A stretch of 23,581 nt of DNA from a virus. Positions 9,236-16,816 of the stretch are shown one piece after another; the first letter of the stretch is position 1, and every line of letters begins with the position of its first letter. The notes beneath the pieces were generated by a model, which did not search any database, was not told the DNA's origin, and saw nothing but the letters and a program-made list of their open reading frames with translations. Position numbers and translations under genes: made by a program. The stretch is from IMG/VR virus record IMGVR_UViG_3300045825_000517, positions 1 to 23,581 of that record; one strand, 5' to 3'.

Positions 9236-11953
9236 TTAGCCGCCGCCTGCGGTTTGTTGGGCGCGCTTGAGGGCAGCAATCAGCGCCTGCGCATCAGACT
9301 CGCTGGCCACCTTCACTGGGGTGTTTTGGCCGTTGATATTGAGGTTGACGGTGTAGCTGTTTAATGACTGGGTGCTTGATGGCTTGTCCGTCACGTTGAC
9401 CCGCCCCGAGTTGGTGGCATTGACCAGTGCCTGTGCGTCATTCAAAGCCTGAATTGATACAGACCCAGCCGACAACTTGCTCATTTCCTGAATAAAGTTC
9501 AGCGCATTCTTGGCCTGTGTTTTGGCTGTATCGAGCTCAGCCTGCGTCATATTGACGGACTGACCCGTATCCGATGCATTTTTGATCTTATAAGCCAGGT
9601 CAATGGGCAGCGTATTGTTGGATGTGCCAGCGGCTGAGCCGTCTTTGTTGGCTTTCAGACCGTCCGATGTCAGCCCGTAGGGGTTGTCTTTGCTGATTTT
9701 GTCCTTGTTTGCCACTGGTGCCGCAGTGCGGTCTGCCAGCGTTTGCAGCACGCGCAAGGCTTCGGTCTGACGCTCAATGTCGGCGGTGGTGTTGCGCACG
9801 TTCCCACCAAATCGCTGCGTGGCATCGGACCCGCTGCCCATGGCGCTGATGATGGTTTTGCCAGTGCTGTCGGTCTGGATCGCCAGCCCACGCATAGCGG
9901 CTTCGCTTTTGAGGGTCTCGGTGGCTACGCCGTTGTTGGATGCAATAGCTGCCTCAGCGTATTTTTTAAACGCTTCCCGCAAGCCATCGGCGGTGGCCTC
10001 ACCACTACCTTTGATGGTTTCAAAATCGGCCTTGGCAACGCTGGCAACTGTAGCCAACTCGGTTTTGGTTTTGATGCCAGCTCGTGAGAACGCATCGGCG
10101 ATGGCCTGGGCAGCCTCGTCAGCCTGCTTTTTCAGATCAGCGATGCTGTTTTTGGACTCTTTTGCAGCGCCGTTAAGTGCCTGCATCTTCTCGGTGGCCA
10201 ACTGCCAATTGCCTGTAGCCACCGCTGCCTCATATTCGGCGCGTAGTGCAGCTACTTTTTCCTTTGTGGCTTGCGCCGTCACCTGTTGCCTGGTGGCACT
10301 GTCACTGGCTTTGGCAGCGGCATCGGTAGCAGCGTTGCCAACACCGCTCAGGCTTGCGGCTACCTGGTCAAAGGCGGCGGCACTGGGTGTAGCTTTAGCA
10401 GCGGCATCGGAGCTGCTGCTGGACAGGCTACTAAAGCCATTGCGGGCCAACTGGGCACCATCGCCCATGGCAGTGAATGCAGCAACAGCCTTGTCAGCCA
10501 TGGCGCGACTGACCGCCGTTGTTGCATCTGCTGACAGTCTTATATCAGCCGCCATCTGCTTGTACTTTGCCGAGACATCACCAAAAGTGATCTTGCTAAA
10601 GCCCTCGTATAGTAGCGCCAGCCCTTTCTGAACGGTAGCCGCCACGCCCGCAAAGGCCACGCCCACACCATAAATGACCGTGAGTACGCCATTGGCCCCA
10701 GCACTCATTACCCCATAAGCCAACTTGGCACTGTCGCCAGCGGCTCTGGCGTTCTCACCAATACTCCTGAACACTTCACCCGCGCGATCAGCAAAGGCAC
10801 GCAAGTCAGCCGCAACCTTGGTGAAGTCAATCTTGGCGGCAAAGTCCTGCGCCCACTTGATGCCAGCCTGGAACGCAGTGGCAATGGACTCGCCAAACTT
10901 GGCCACAGCGCCACTGCTGACTGCGTCAGAGAACGCCTTTGACAGCTTTTCAACACCGTCTTTAAGTACCGGCAAAACCGGCGTTGCCAGCGTATTTTTG
11001 ACGGTATCCCAGGCGCTGCTAAGGCTGTCAAACGACCCCAGCAGATTGTTCTGCATCACCGCTGCAGTCTTGGCAGCGCTGCCTGCAGCACCTTCAAGCT
11101 TGACCTTGAGATCGTCTAGCGCGCCAATGCCCTGATTGAGCAACGCACGCAAGGCCGGGCCAGCCTCGGTGCCAACTGCGTTGATGGCCTTGCTACCCGC
11201 CGGGCCCGCAGCAGCCAGCTGGCGCAACGCCTGTTCGAAATTGTTGGTGATGATGCCTGCACCCGCCAGTTCAGTGCGGAACTTGCTGGATGGATCGGCA
11301 AACTGCGCCATGATGGCGTTCAGTGCTGTGCCCGCACGGCTGGCATCAATGCCTGCATCGGCAAACTTGCCAATGATGGCCACTGTGGTTTCCAGGTCCA
11401 GCCCAAGGGTTTTAGCCAGCGGCGCGGCGTAGCTCAAGGCTTGCGCCAGGCCGGTTACGCTGGTGTTGCTGGCGTTGGCCCCCATGGCCATCACGTCAGC
11501 TACCCGGCCAGCATCGGTAAACGCCAGGCCCATGCCCATGACGGTTTTGGACACGTAGTCAGAGGCCTCGGCCAAGCCAATGCCACCGGCCTGAGCCAGC
11601 TGTAGCACGGCAGGCAAGGCTGCTATGGCATCCTTGGCATTAAGCCCGCTGCGGGCCAGGTTTCCCAAAGCCTCGGCACCCTCTGTGGCGGTGAACTTTG
11701 TAGTGGCACCTGCATCTTCTGCCGCTTTGCGCAGCTGCACCATCTCAGCAGTGGTGGCACCACTGACCGCCTGCACTTCAGATAGCTTGGCCTCCAGATT
11801 GGCCGCACCCTTGACGGCCCCCACAAAGGCATCAATGCCGAAGTAACCCGCAATGGCTGCGCCCACTGCAGCCACCTTAGAGCCCATCGAACTAAAGACC
11901 CCGGACGCCTCGTCCTTGGCCCTGATGATGATTTCAATGGGGTTGATGGCCAT
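9236..11953 (-). CDS. Tail tape measure protein (TP901 type)
   Basis: This 905-aa protein sets tail length. Residues 50-330 match the TP901 tape-measure core (EVQAVSGATTAEMVQLRKAAEDAGATTKFTATEGA..., split here by domain), with AKTLGLDLETTVAIIGKFADAGIDA near 180-205. A hydrophobic segment at about 412-448 is typical of the part thought to interact with the membrane. Residues 560-760 are Ala-rich coiled coil, and the end is Gly/Gln-rich. At about 1.5 angstrom per residue the tail would be roughly 135 nm, a rule-of-thumb estimate. It has no clear ribosome site; its ATG is 9 bp after the tube gene stop. The frameshifted assembly chaperones usually found here are absent. Confidence 0.9.
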   Translation of the reverse strand: MAINPIEIIIRAKDEASGVFSSMGSKVAAVGAAIAGYFGIDAFVGAVKGAANLEAKLSEVQAVSGATTAEMVQLRKAAEDAGATTKFTATEGAEALGNLARSGLNAKDAIAALPAVLQLAQAGGIGLAEASDYVSKTVMGMGLAFTDAGRVADVMAMGANASNTSVTGLAQALSYAAPLAKTLGLDLETTVAIIGKFADAGIDASRAGTALNAIMAQFADPSSKFRTELAGAGIITNNFEQALRQLAAAGPAGSKAINAVGTEAGPALRALLNQGIGALDDLKVKLEGAAGSAAKTAAVMQNNLLGSFDSLSSAWDTVKNTLATPVLPVLKDGVEKLSKAFSDAVSSGAVAKFGESIATAFQAGIKWAQDFAAKIDFTKVAADLRAFADRAGEVFRSIGENARAAGDSAKLAYGVMSAGANGVLTVIYGVGVAFAGVAATVQKGLALLYEGFSKITFGDVSAKYKQMAADIRLSADATTAVSRAMADKAVAAFTAMGDGAQLARNGFSSLSSSSSDAAAKATPSAAAFDQVAASLSGVGNAATDAAAKASDSATRQQVTAQATKEKVAALRAEYEAAVATGNWQLATEKMQALNGAAKESKNSIADLKKQADEAAQAIADAFSRAGIKTKTELATVASVAKADFETIKGSGEATADGLREAFKKYAEAAIASNNGVATETLKSEAAMRGLAIQTDSTGKTIISAMGSGSDATQRFGGNVRNTTADIERQTEALRVLQTLADRTAAPVANKDKISKDNPYGLTSDGLKANKDGSAAGTSNNTLPIDLAYKIKNASDTGQSVNMTQAELDTAKTQAKNALNFIQEMSKLSAGSVSIQALNDAQALVNATNSGRVNVTDKPSSTQSLNSYTVNLNINGQNTPVKVASESDAQALIAALKRAQQTAGGG

Positions 11954-11962
11954 AGGTTTTTA

Positions 11963-12712
11963 TTACGCCAGCTTGACCCTGAAAAACTGGCTAATGCCTG
12001 TGCCGGTTTTGCTGGTGTCAACCAGCATCTCGGCGTCTACCGTCAAATCACTGAACTTGTCGCCCAACAGGGTGAGCGCCTTGGCTGGGCTTAACTGGGC
12101 GCGGTAGATGTCCACAATCACCGGCTTGCCACTGTTGGCCTCGTTGAGCCCTTCAAAGTGCAGCTCTAACACGGGCGCGCCGCCGGTCATGGCTTCGACC
12201 TTGCTGTAGCTGGCGTAGGTGTAGCTCACTTTGAGCGACTCGCTGGCCACAATGGCCCCGCCCGTCATGATGAAGATGCCACCGGCGCGGACTTCGTAGT
12301 CGGCGCCTGCAACGTAGCTGATGAGGCCAGTAGCGCCGTCTTTGACGGTGAGCGCTGTGGGGTTGGGGTGTGCCAAGGGCACCAGTGCGTCCAGGTAGGC
12401 GGTAACGACTTCATCGGCCACCGTGGCACCTGTGATGGCCGAGTCGGTGCCAAAGATGGCGCGGGCAATATTGGCTTTGTTGAGGTCATTGAGCGTGACG
12501 TTGAGCGTTGCGGCCTCAATGCGGCTCACCGATGCATAGACACCACCGCCCGGTTTGCTGAAATCTTGCAGCGTGACCTTTTTGTCCTTTACGGTAATGT
12601 CGAGCTTGCTGGCATTGCCCATGTAGATCAGGCCTGCACTGGCAGCGGTGCCAGCCACGCGGGCGTAAATCTTGCCGCTGCCAAGGTAGGGGTAATAGGT
12701 GGTATCGGTCAT
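11963..12712 (-). CDS. Phage tail tube (major tail) protein
   Basis: This 249-aa protein resembles long-tailed siphophage tube proteins. The N-terminal YLGSGKIYARVAG and KLDITVKDKKVTLQDFSKPGGGVYASV, with later VLELHFEGLNEANSGKPVIVDIYRAQLSPA, match the common major tail protein pattern (strand-rich, with the characteristic 'FEGLN' segment). The tube polymerises around the tape measure. AAAGGA precedes the ATG. No sheath gene is next to it, so the tail is predicted to be non-contractile. The tape measure starts only 9 bp after its stop. Confidence 0.85.
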   Translation of the reverse strand: MTDTTYYPYLGSGKIYARVAGTAASAGLIYMGNASKLDITVKDKKVTLQDFSKPGGGVYASVSRIEAATLNVTLNDLNKANIARAIFGTDSAITGATVADEVVTAYLDALVPLAHPNPTALTVKDGATGLISYVAGADYEVRAGGIFIMTGGAIVASESLKVSYTYASYSKVEAMTGGAPVLELHFEGLNEANSGKPVIVDIYRAQLSPAKALTLLGDKFSDLTVDAEMLVDTSKTGTGISQFFRVKLA

Positions 12713-12739
12713 GATAAAAATCCTTTCGCGTTAAAAAAA

Positions 12740-13180
12740 TCAGTCCAGCACCAGCTCGGCCACAAAAGCCAGGGGCAGGTAGTGGTAGCCGTTGCTGTGG
12801 CCAGCGTCGGGCGCATGGGTCAAGCGCAGGGGTTTGGAAGTGGCAGCGGGCTTGAAGCCCATTAGCGCTTGCGTAACGCGCCGGGCAATCAGACCGGCAT
12901 CAGCGCGGCCAGCGGCACCACTGCGCAGGTTTTGCACATTGCGCGTGGCCACCACGGTCAGCCAGGTTTGTTCCATGCGCACCAATTTACCGTTGCTGTT
13001 GCTCTCGGTGATGGCGTAGTTGCGGTACAGCAGGTGCACGGCCGGGGTGACTTGCGTGGCCTCGGTGACACTGGCCAAATCAATCGCTGCCAGCACATGC
13101 ACTTTGGGGGTGAGGTCGGCCAGCTGCTCGGCCAAGCGTGCCATCAGCAGGGGCTCTAACTCAAGCAGGTTGGTGTTCAT
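12740..13180 (-). CDS. Mu gp37-like protein (DUF1834), likely tail terminator
   Basis: This 146-aa protein begins MNTNLLELEPLLMARLAEQL and has the alpha/beta pattern of gp37/tail terminator proteins: N-terminal helix, strand pairs (TPAVHLLYRNYAI, then VRMEQTWLTVVATRNV), a helix with RVTQALMGFKP, and a final strand (NGYHYLPLAFVAELVLD). It would cap the tail tube and join it to the head. It is translationally coupled to the gp36-like gene (TGATG). Family assignment is from pattern and synteny, as gp36 and gp37 are adjacent in Mu. Confidence 0.75.
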   Translation of the reverse strand: MNTNLLELEPLLMARLAEQLADLTPKVHVLAAIDLASVTEATQVTPAVHLLYRNYAITESNSNGKLVRMEQTWLTVVATRNVQNLRSGAAGRADAGLIARRVTQALMGFKPAATSKPLRLTHAPDAGHSNGYHYLPLAFVAELVLD

Positions 13181-13599
13181 CAGGCAAAACCGCGCAGGTT
13201 GTCAGCATCCATCTGGCGCGGCTCAAAGCTGTAATACACCGTGGCAGTACCCGCCATGGCCACAGCCTCCAGGCCCGCCAGGCGCACCTCGCCACTGGCA
13301 AACTTTTTGAGCAGGCTCACCGCATCTTCATAGCGCTGGCGCACCGTTGGCGGCACACCATCGTCATACAGGCTGTAGCGCGCCATGTCGCAGGCCAGGC
13401 GGTTAAGCACCGTGGGCGTTGTGGCCAGCGGCAGGGTGTAGCGCGTGGCCATGTAGCTGTCGATCTGCGCATCAGCATCAGCCAGGGCGCGTGCCAACAC
13501 CGCCACGTCGATGGTTAACCCATCGACGCGGTTGGTGCGCTGGGCGACCTCAGACTCGCCAAAGCGCTCCACCATGTCAGACTGCGATGCGTAGCTCAT
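13180..13599 (-). CDS. Mu gp36-like head-tail connector protein (DUF1320)
   Basis: This 139-aa protein matches the gp36 family. It begins MSYASQSDMVERFGESEVAQRTN, like the usual MYCTLADLIARFGE, and carries the helical core (ALADADAQIDSYMATRYTLPL, then VLNRLACDMARYSLYDD) typical of DUF1320. Such proteins are thought to sit at the head-tail joint, comparable to HK97 gp6-type adaptors. It shares one base with the next start (TGATG at 13178-13182), so the two are coupled. A head-tail adaptor without a visible portal gene is notable in this element. Confidence 0.85.
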   Translation of the reverse strand: MSYASQSDMVERFGESEVAQRTNRVDGLTIDVAVLARALADADAQIDSYMATRYTLPLATTPTVLNRLACDMARYSLYDDGVPPTVRQRYEDAVSLLKKFASGEVRLAGLEAVAMAGTATVYYSFEPRQMDADNLRGFA

Positions 13600-13620
13600 G
13601 CTCGGATCAAGTGCTGGTTA

Positions 13621-14001
13621 TCAGGCGTGGACGTGCTTGACGATCTGCATCTCAAACAACTGGCCTGCCACAGTGGTGGCCCCCAGGGCGCGGCCGCAGT
13701 GGTCGGTCAAGCTGCCCACGGCACCGCGGCCGGTACCGTCGATGGCGGGTTTGACGTAAGCGCCAAAGGCAATCGCCTCAGAGCACTCCACCAGGTAGCT
13801 GTACTCGGTGACCACACTCACGGCGTCGCCAATGGCTGCGTCCATCTCGCTCACGCCCTGGGCATCTTTGGTGCCCCCTGCGGCCGTGGCATAAGCACCG
13901 TCATAAGCCACGATGCGGTTAATGGCAATGGCCGCTGTGGCCACCACGGTGACGGCATCGTCCTTTTGGTGCTGCAAGCCAGCATTGTTTTGTGAACCCA
14001 T
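13621..14001 (-). CDS. Capsid decoration / cement-like protein (DUF2190-like)
   Basis: This 126-aa protein has the pattern of head decoration proteins found beside HK97-type capsid genes: an N-terminal extended strand (VTVVATAAIAINRIVAY), repeated short beta segments (SVVTEYSYLVECSEAIAFGAYVKPAIDGTG), and a Gly-rich C-terminal third ending in a beta hairpin (GQLFEMQIVKHVHA). It probably trimerises and clamps the outside of the head. AAGGAG lies eight bases before the ATG. The family call is from pattern memory and moderately secure; capsid gene neighbourhood supports it. Confidence 0.7.
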   Translation of the reverse strand: MGSQNNAGLQHQKDDAVTVVATAAIAINRIVAYDGAYATAAGGTKDAQGVSEMDAAIGDAVSVVTEYSYLVECSEAIAFGAYVKPAIDGTGRGAVGSLTDHCGRALGATTVAGQLFEMQIVKHVHA

Positions 14002-14028
14002 GGAAGAAACTCCTTAAATAGTGAACAG

Positions 14029-14043
14029 AAAAAAGGGGGGGGG
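14029..14043. repeat. Homopolymer tract A6G9 (C9T6 on the coding strand)
   Basis: Six A residues (14029-14034) are followed by nine G residues (14035-14043) in the gap upstream of the decoration gene. On the coding strand it reads C9 then T6, about 20 bases before the AAGGAG of the next gene. Such runs are slippage-prone, but this one is intergenic and cannot shift a frame. Confidence 0.8.
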
Positions 14044-14065
14044 AATAAACCGGTGGCCTGCGCGC

Positions 14066-14317
14066 CTACTCTGACGCAGCTGTTTTGGCCAGCTCCAGCT
14101 TGCGCGCGGCCGCAAACTCGCGCTTGGCTCGGGCCTCAGCGGCGGCAGCAGCCTTTTCGTCAGCAGCTTGTTCGTCTTGGTCCTGGATGGCACCGACGCG
14201 CTTGAGCTCTTCTTCGTCAATGGCGTTCAGGCCGGTGACTTCTTCACCGGGTTGGATGTAGACGCGGTCGAGGCCTGCACCGAGGGCAACGACTACGAGG
14301 GCAATCAGTTTTGACAT
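14066..14317 (-). CDS. Small head-module protein, Ala/Glu-rich (83 aa)
   Basis: The product begins MSKLIALVVVALGAGLDRVYIQPGEEVTGL and ends in a long charged Ala/Glu/Lys helix (residues 48-80). In Mu-like phages a similar small protein follows the capsid gene (Mu gp35-like position). The middle looks like a short beta-strand module common to such proteins (PGEEVTGLNAIDEEELKRVGAI). The N terminus is hydrophobic but short and not a convincing signal peptide. AGGA lies six bases before the ATG. Function is unknown; a head-associated or completion role is inferred from position. Confidence 0.6.
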   Translation of the reverse strand: MSKLIALVVVALGAGLDRVYIQPGEEVTGLNAIDEEELKRVGAIQDQDEQAADEKAAAAAEARAKREFAAARKLELAKTAASE

Positions 14318-14329
14318 TTGTATTCCTGC

Positions 14330-15292
14330 TTACTTCGGGTTCTGGAACAAAAAGGCGGCGGTGTTGTAGGCCACGTTGGGGCGGCGCTCAAAGGTGGCAC
14401 CGTAGATCCAGCTCTTCACGCTGTTCTCAAAATACGGTGTCTCGGCAAACGGGTGGCCTTCCATCACGTTGGTGAAGCCAAAGGCGGGCTCCGCCATGCT
14501 GATGTCGCCACTGCCAGCACCGCCCATGCTGGGCACATAGGCCAACACGGCGTTGTTGCCCCACACGTCTTGGCCGGTGTTGGTGGCATCCTTCCACACG
14601 GCTTCGCCCACTTCGATTTCTTTCACATTCAGAATCGTCTTGAGCTGCTCCATCGTGGCGGGTCCCATTTGCGTGCTGGACAAATAGGCTTTAACTTCCG
14701 CATTGGTTTGCAGGCAGCTAAAGGCATCGGCACTGAGCAGCAGCTTGTTGGGGCGCTTGCCAATCTTCTTGCGAATCACCTCGCTGGCTGCGCGGATGTC
14801 AGTCACCGGCGTACCGGTGCTGGCACTCCACTTGGTGGCACCGGCCAGGGCCGTGGTGTGGCCCGCTGCATAAGTGCCACTGGTGGTGGCCAGCGTGGCC
14901 ACGTCCAACTCATAGTCCAGGTCCAAAATGTCTTTGGCGGTGACCATGGCAATGCGGCTGATGTCAAGGTAGTTGCCCACATTCAGGCGGCGGCTCTCAT
15001 CGCTTTCGCGAATCACCTCACGCGGAATGGGCACCTCGACCGCGTATTGGTCCACGGTATAGGTTTTGCCCTGATAGCTCACCTCGACCCGCTTGGTCTT
15101 GGTGCCTGGGGCGCGGCGCAGGTTGTAGCGCTTGAAGCGCTCATCACCGAGCTGCGCCAGCGAGATTGAGCTTAGTGCCTGCGGCAGGCGCGGAAACAGC
15201 TTTTCTGCAATGTAGCTTGACTGTGTCATGCCCAGCAACAAGCCGGTCAGTATCGGGCTCTGGCCCAGGCGAATTTGTGCGGCGGTCATCAT
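14330..15292 (-). CDS. Major capsid protein (HK97 fold, lambda gpE-like)
   Basis: This 320-aa protein is the head shell subunit. Features of the gpE-like group are the N-terminal AEKLFPRLPQALSS, RRAPGTKTKRVEVSYQGKTY, a central PNKLLLSADAFSCLQTNAEV, then VKEIEVGEAVWK, WGNNAVLAYVP and a C-terminal VKSWIYGATFERRPNV with a final FLF. It does not resemble Mu gpT in these segments, so the head module seems to be of the kind found in siphovirus-like Mu relatives. The first of two adjacent ATGs (15290-15292) is chosen, with AAAGGA 11 bases upstream. It follows the protease/scaffold gene, the usual order. Confidence 0.88.
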   Translation of the reverse strand: MMTAAQIRLGQSPILTGLLLGMTQSSYIAEKLFPRLPQALSSISLAQLGDERFKRYNLRRAPGTKTKRVEVSYQGKTYTVDQYAVEVPIPREVIRESDESRRLNVGNYLDISRIAMVTAKDILDLDYELDVATLATTSGTYAAGHTTALAGATKWSASTGTPVTDIRAASEVIRKKIGKRPNKLLLSADAFSCLQTNAEVKAYLSSTQMGPATMEQLKTILNVKEIEVGEAVWKDATNTGQDVWGNNAVLAYVPSMGGAGSGDISMAEPAFGFTNVMEGHPFAETPYFENSVKSWIYGATFERRPNVAYNTAAFLFQNPK

Positions 15293-15349
15293 GATGGAGT
15301 GGGTCCTTTAAGTGAGACGATTAACAAGTAAAAAGGGTCGGCTACGGGC

Positions 15350-15847
15350 TCAGGCGGTAAAAGTGCACACCGCTTGCAGTGCCTCGGCGTACTGCACCTT
15401 GTGCTGCTTTGCGTAGGCGCGGGCGGCCAAATCAATCTCGGCCTCGCTCTGGCCTTGCGCGCTGCCTGGGCTGGTCACCGAGCCAGCGGCTTGCTCACCA
15501 AAGATCACCACCGGTTTGGCCCGCTCAATGAGGCTTTTGACAAAGTCCACCGCAGACACGGTGCGGGGGGCACCACCCTCGGCAAAGCTGACCGGCTTGG
15601 CATCAGAGGCCAGGCCGAGCAAGTCCACCACGGCGGTTTTTTCTGCGGGCTTGATGCTGGCGGCCTTGACCTGTGCCTCGGCATAACTGGTAAAGCTGGC
15701 AGTGCGCTGGGCGCGAGCCTCTTCGGAAAACTTGGCAAGTTTCGCTGCAGCCTCTTGGGCCTGTGCCGTGGCCTGGTCAGCCGTGGCCTGCAAGGCGGCG
15801 TTTTGCGCCTGTGCGGCCGCTAGCTGGTCTTGAAGTTCTTTGGACAT
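15350..15847 (-). CDS. Nested scaffold protein (Mu gpZ-like internal start)
   Basis: An in-frame internal ATG at 15845-15847 is preceded nine bases upstream by AGGAG, much better than the ribosome site of the full-length gene. The 165-aa product begins MSKELQDQLAAAQAQNAALQ, exactly at the start of the coiled-coil scaffold domain (residue 172 of the long form). Phage Mu makes its scaffold Z from an internal start of gene I, and lambda does the same with C and Nu3, so this is an established arrangement. It would supply excess scaffold relative to protease. Confidence 0.7.
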   Translation of the reverse strand: MSKELQDQLAAAQAQNAALQATADQATAQAQEAAAKLAKFSEEARAQRTASFTSYAEAQVKAASIKPAEKTAVVDLLGLASDAKPVSFAEGGAPRTVSAVDFVKSLIERAKPVVIFGEQAAGSVTSPGSAQGQSEAEIDLAARAYAKQHKVQYAEALQAVCTFTA

Positions 15848-16360
15848 TTGGAGTTGCTCCTGGTTGGGGTTAACGGGGGAAGGGGAAACTGGGGTGGAAG
15901 CTGCGCCGGGGCTGTCTTCAGAAAAGCGCACCGTGCCGGCATCGGACGTAGCAAAGCCTGCCAGGCCAGCAATGGCGGGCTGCTGCGCCCCCAAAAACGC
16001 CACATGGCGCAAATACCAATTGCCGGGCTTGGGGTTGTTGGGGTGCTGGGGTGGGTAAAAGCAGGCGCTGCGTTTCTTGAACAGCTTTTTGTCGACCATC
16101 TCGGCAAACTGGGGCTGCACCTGGTGCGCATTCATGGCCAGGTTGCCGCTGGCATTGAGCGCTAAGCCTTGCACCCAGCCATAGGCAGGCAAGTTGTCAG
16201 CCGGGTGGCCAATGGTCAGCGGTGCCTCACGCAAGCTGGGGTCATAGGCGTGCACCATGCCCGCCACGTCAGCGGCACTGAAGTTGTGCACCGTGCCCGA
16301 ATCGTCAGTGTGACGACCGGCGCGGAAAATCTCGATTTGGGGGGGAAGTCCGTTTGGCAT
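15350..16360 (-). CDS. Mu gpI-like prohead protease with C-terminal scaffold
   Basis: This 336-aa protein is the Mu I-type maturation protease fused to scaffold. Residues 1-137 match the protease family: IEIFRAGRHTDDSGTVHNF, then YDPSLREAPLTIGHP, YGWVQGL, FKKRSACFY and YLRHVAFLGAQQPAI. The conserved GHP and the Ser-Ala region are the expected catalytic neighbourhoods. Residues 172-215 are Gln/Ala-rich coiled coil (MSKELQDQLAAAQAQNAALQ), typical of scaffolds that are later digested. It would work inside the prohead with the downstream capsid protein. The start has no ribosome site. Normally genes for terminase, portal and gpG lie just upstream; here Mor does. Confidence 0.92.
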   Translation of the reverse strand: MPNGLPPQIEIFRAGRHTDDSGTVHNFSAADVAGMVHAYDPSLREAPLTIGHPADNLPAYGWVQGLALNASGNLAMNAHQVQPQFAEMVDKKLFKKRSACFYPPQHPNNPKPGNWYLRHVAFLGAQQPAIAGLAGFATSDAGTVRFSEDSPGAASTPVSPSPVNPNQEQLQMSKELQDQLAAAQAQNAALQATADQATAQAQEAAAKLAKFSEEARAQRTASFTSYAEAQVKAASIKPAEKTAVVDLLGLASDAKPVSFAEGGAPRTVSAVDFVKSLIERAKPVVIFGEQAAGSVTSPGSAQGQSEAEIDLAARAYAKQHKVQYAEALQAVCTFTA

Positions 16361-16361
16361 A

Positions 16362-16378
16362 CCCGGTACTGTGCCGGG
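16362..16378 (-). promoter_or_regulatory. GC-rich hairpin immediately before the protease start
   Basis: CCCGG and CCGGG arms with a seven-base loop lie at 16362-16378, ending one base before the ATG of the protease gene. No ribosome binding site is visible there, so the hairpin may limit initiation or reflect the junction created when upstream genes were lost. No U-run follows, so it is not a normal terminator. Confidence 0.35.
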
Positions 16379-16429
16379 CTGCTGTCACTGTGTAATTGGA
16401 ACGAGGGCAGAACTTGCCGCCCCGTAGCC

Positions 16430-16810
16430 TTAAGCCGGGTCTGGCTTGTCAAACAGCCCGTGCTGGCTACCTGCGCGAATGCGCTTGGTGACCCGAGCAA
16501 TCAGCTTGCGCAGGCCACGCTCGGTGAGGTTATAGGCTTGCGCCAGTTCACTCAGGTTGTTGCCGTGCCAGGCCTGATAGATGGAAGCCTCCAGGGTGCT
16601 GAGCTTGCGCCGGTATTCCTTGGGGAAGGTGATATTTTGCCCGCCCCAGTGGCTGGCTAGGCGGTCGGCCAGCTCGCTGGCAATCAGCGCGGCCTCATTG
16701 TCGCCCACACCGTATTCGCCCAACTGCTGCGTGACCAGTGCGATCAGGTCGGCATAGAGCTCGTGGCGGCGCTCGGCCATGCGGCCATCATTGGGGTCGT
16801 TGGTAGCCAT
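16430..16810 (-). CDS. mor: Mor-family middle/late transcription activator
   Basis: This 126-aa protein belongs to the Mor/C family, which dimerises and activates sigma-70 promoters lacking a good -35 box. The family signature is clear at residues 56-108: GGQNITFPKEYRRKL, then the helix-turn-helix NLSELAQAYNLTERGLRKLI. Length is normal (Mu Mor is 129 aa). GGAG lies ten bases before the ATG. In Mu, Mor turns on the C gene and C then turns on late operons. No C-like gene is visible here, so Mor may activate the head and tail genes directly, as suggested for other phages with one Mor/C protein. Only 69 bp separate it from the protease gene. Confidence 0.9.
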   Translation of the reverse strand: MATNDPNDGRMAERRHELYADLIALVTQQLGEYGVGDNEAALIASELADRLASHWGGQNITFPKEYRRKLSTLEASIYQAWHGNNLSELAQAYNLTERGLRKLIARVTKRIRAGSQHGLFDKPDPA

Positions 16811-16816
16811 GTTGGT

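Noticed and set aside
196-14001. Idea that the element is a tailocin (headless tail weapon)
   Set aside because: Tailocins lack capsid and scaffold genes and keep lysis genes. Here capsid, protease and decoration genes are present and lysis genes are not visible.
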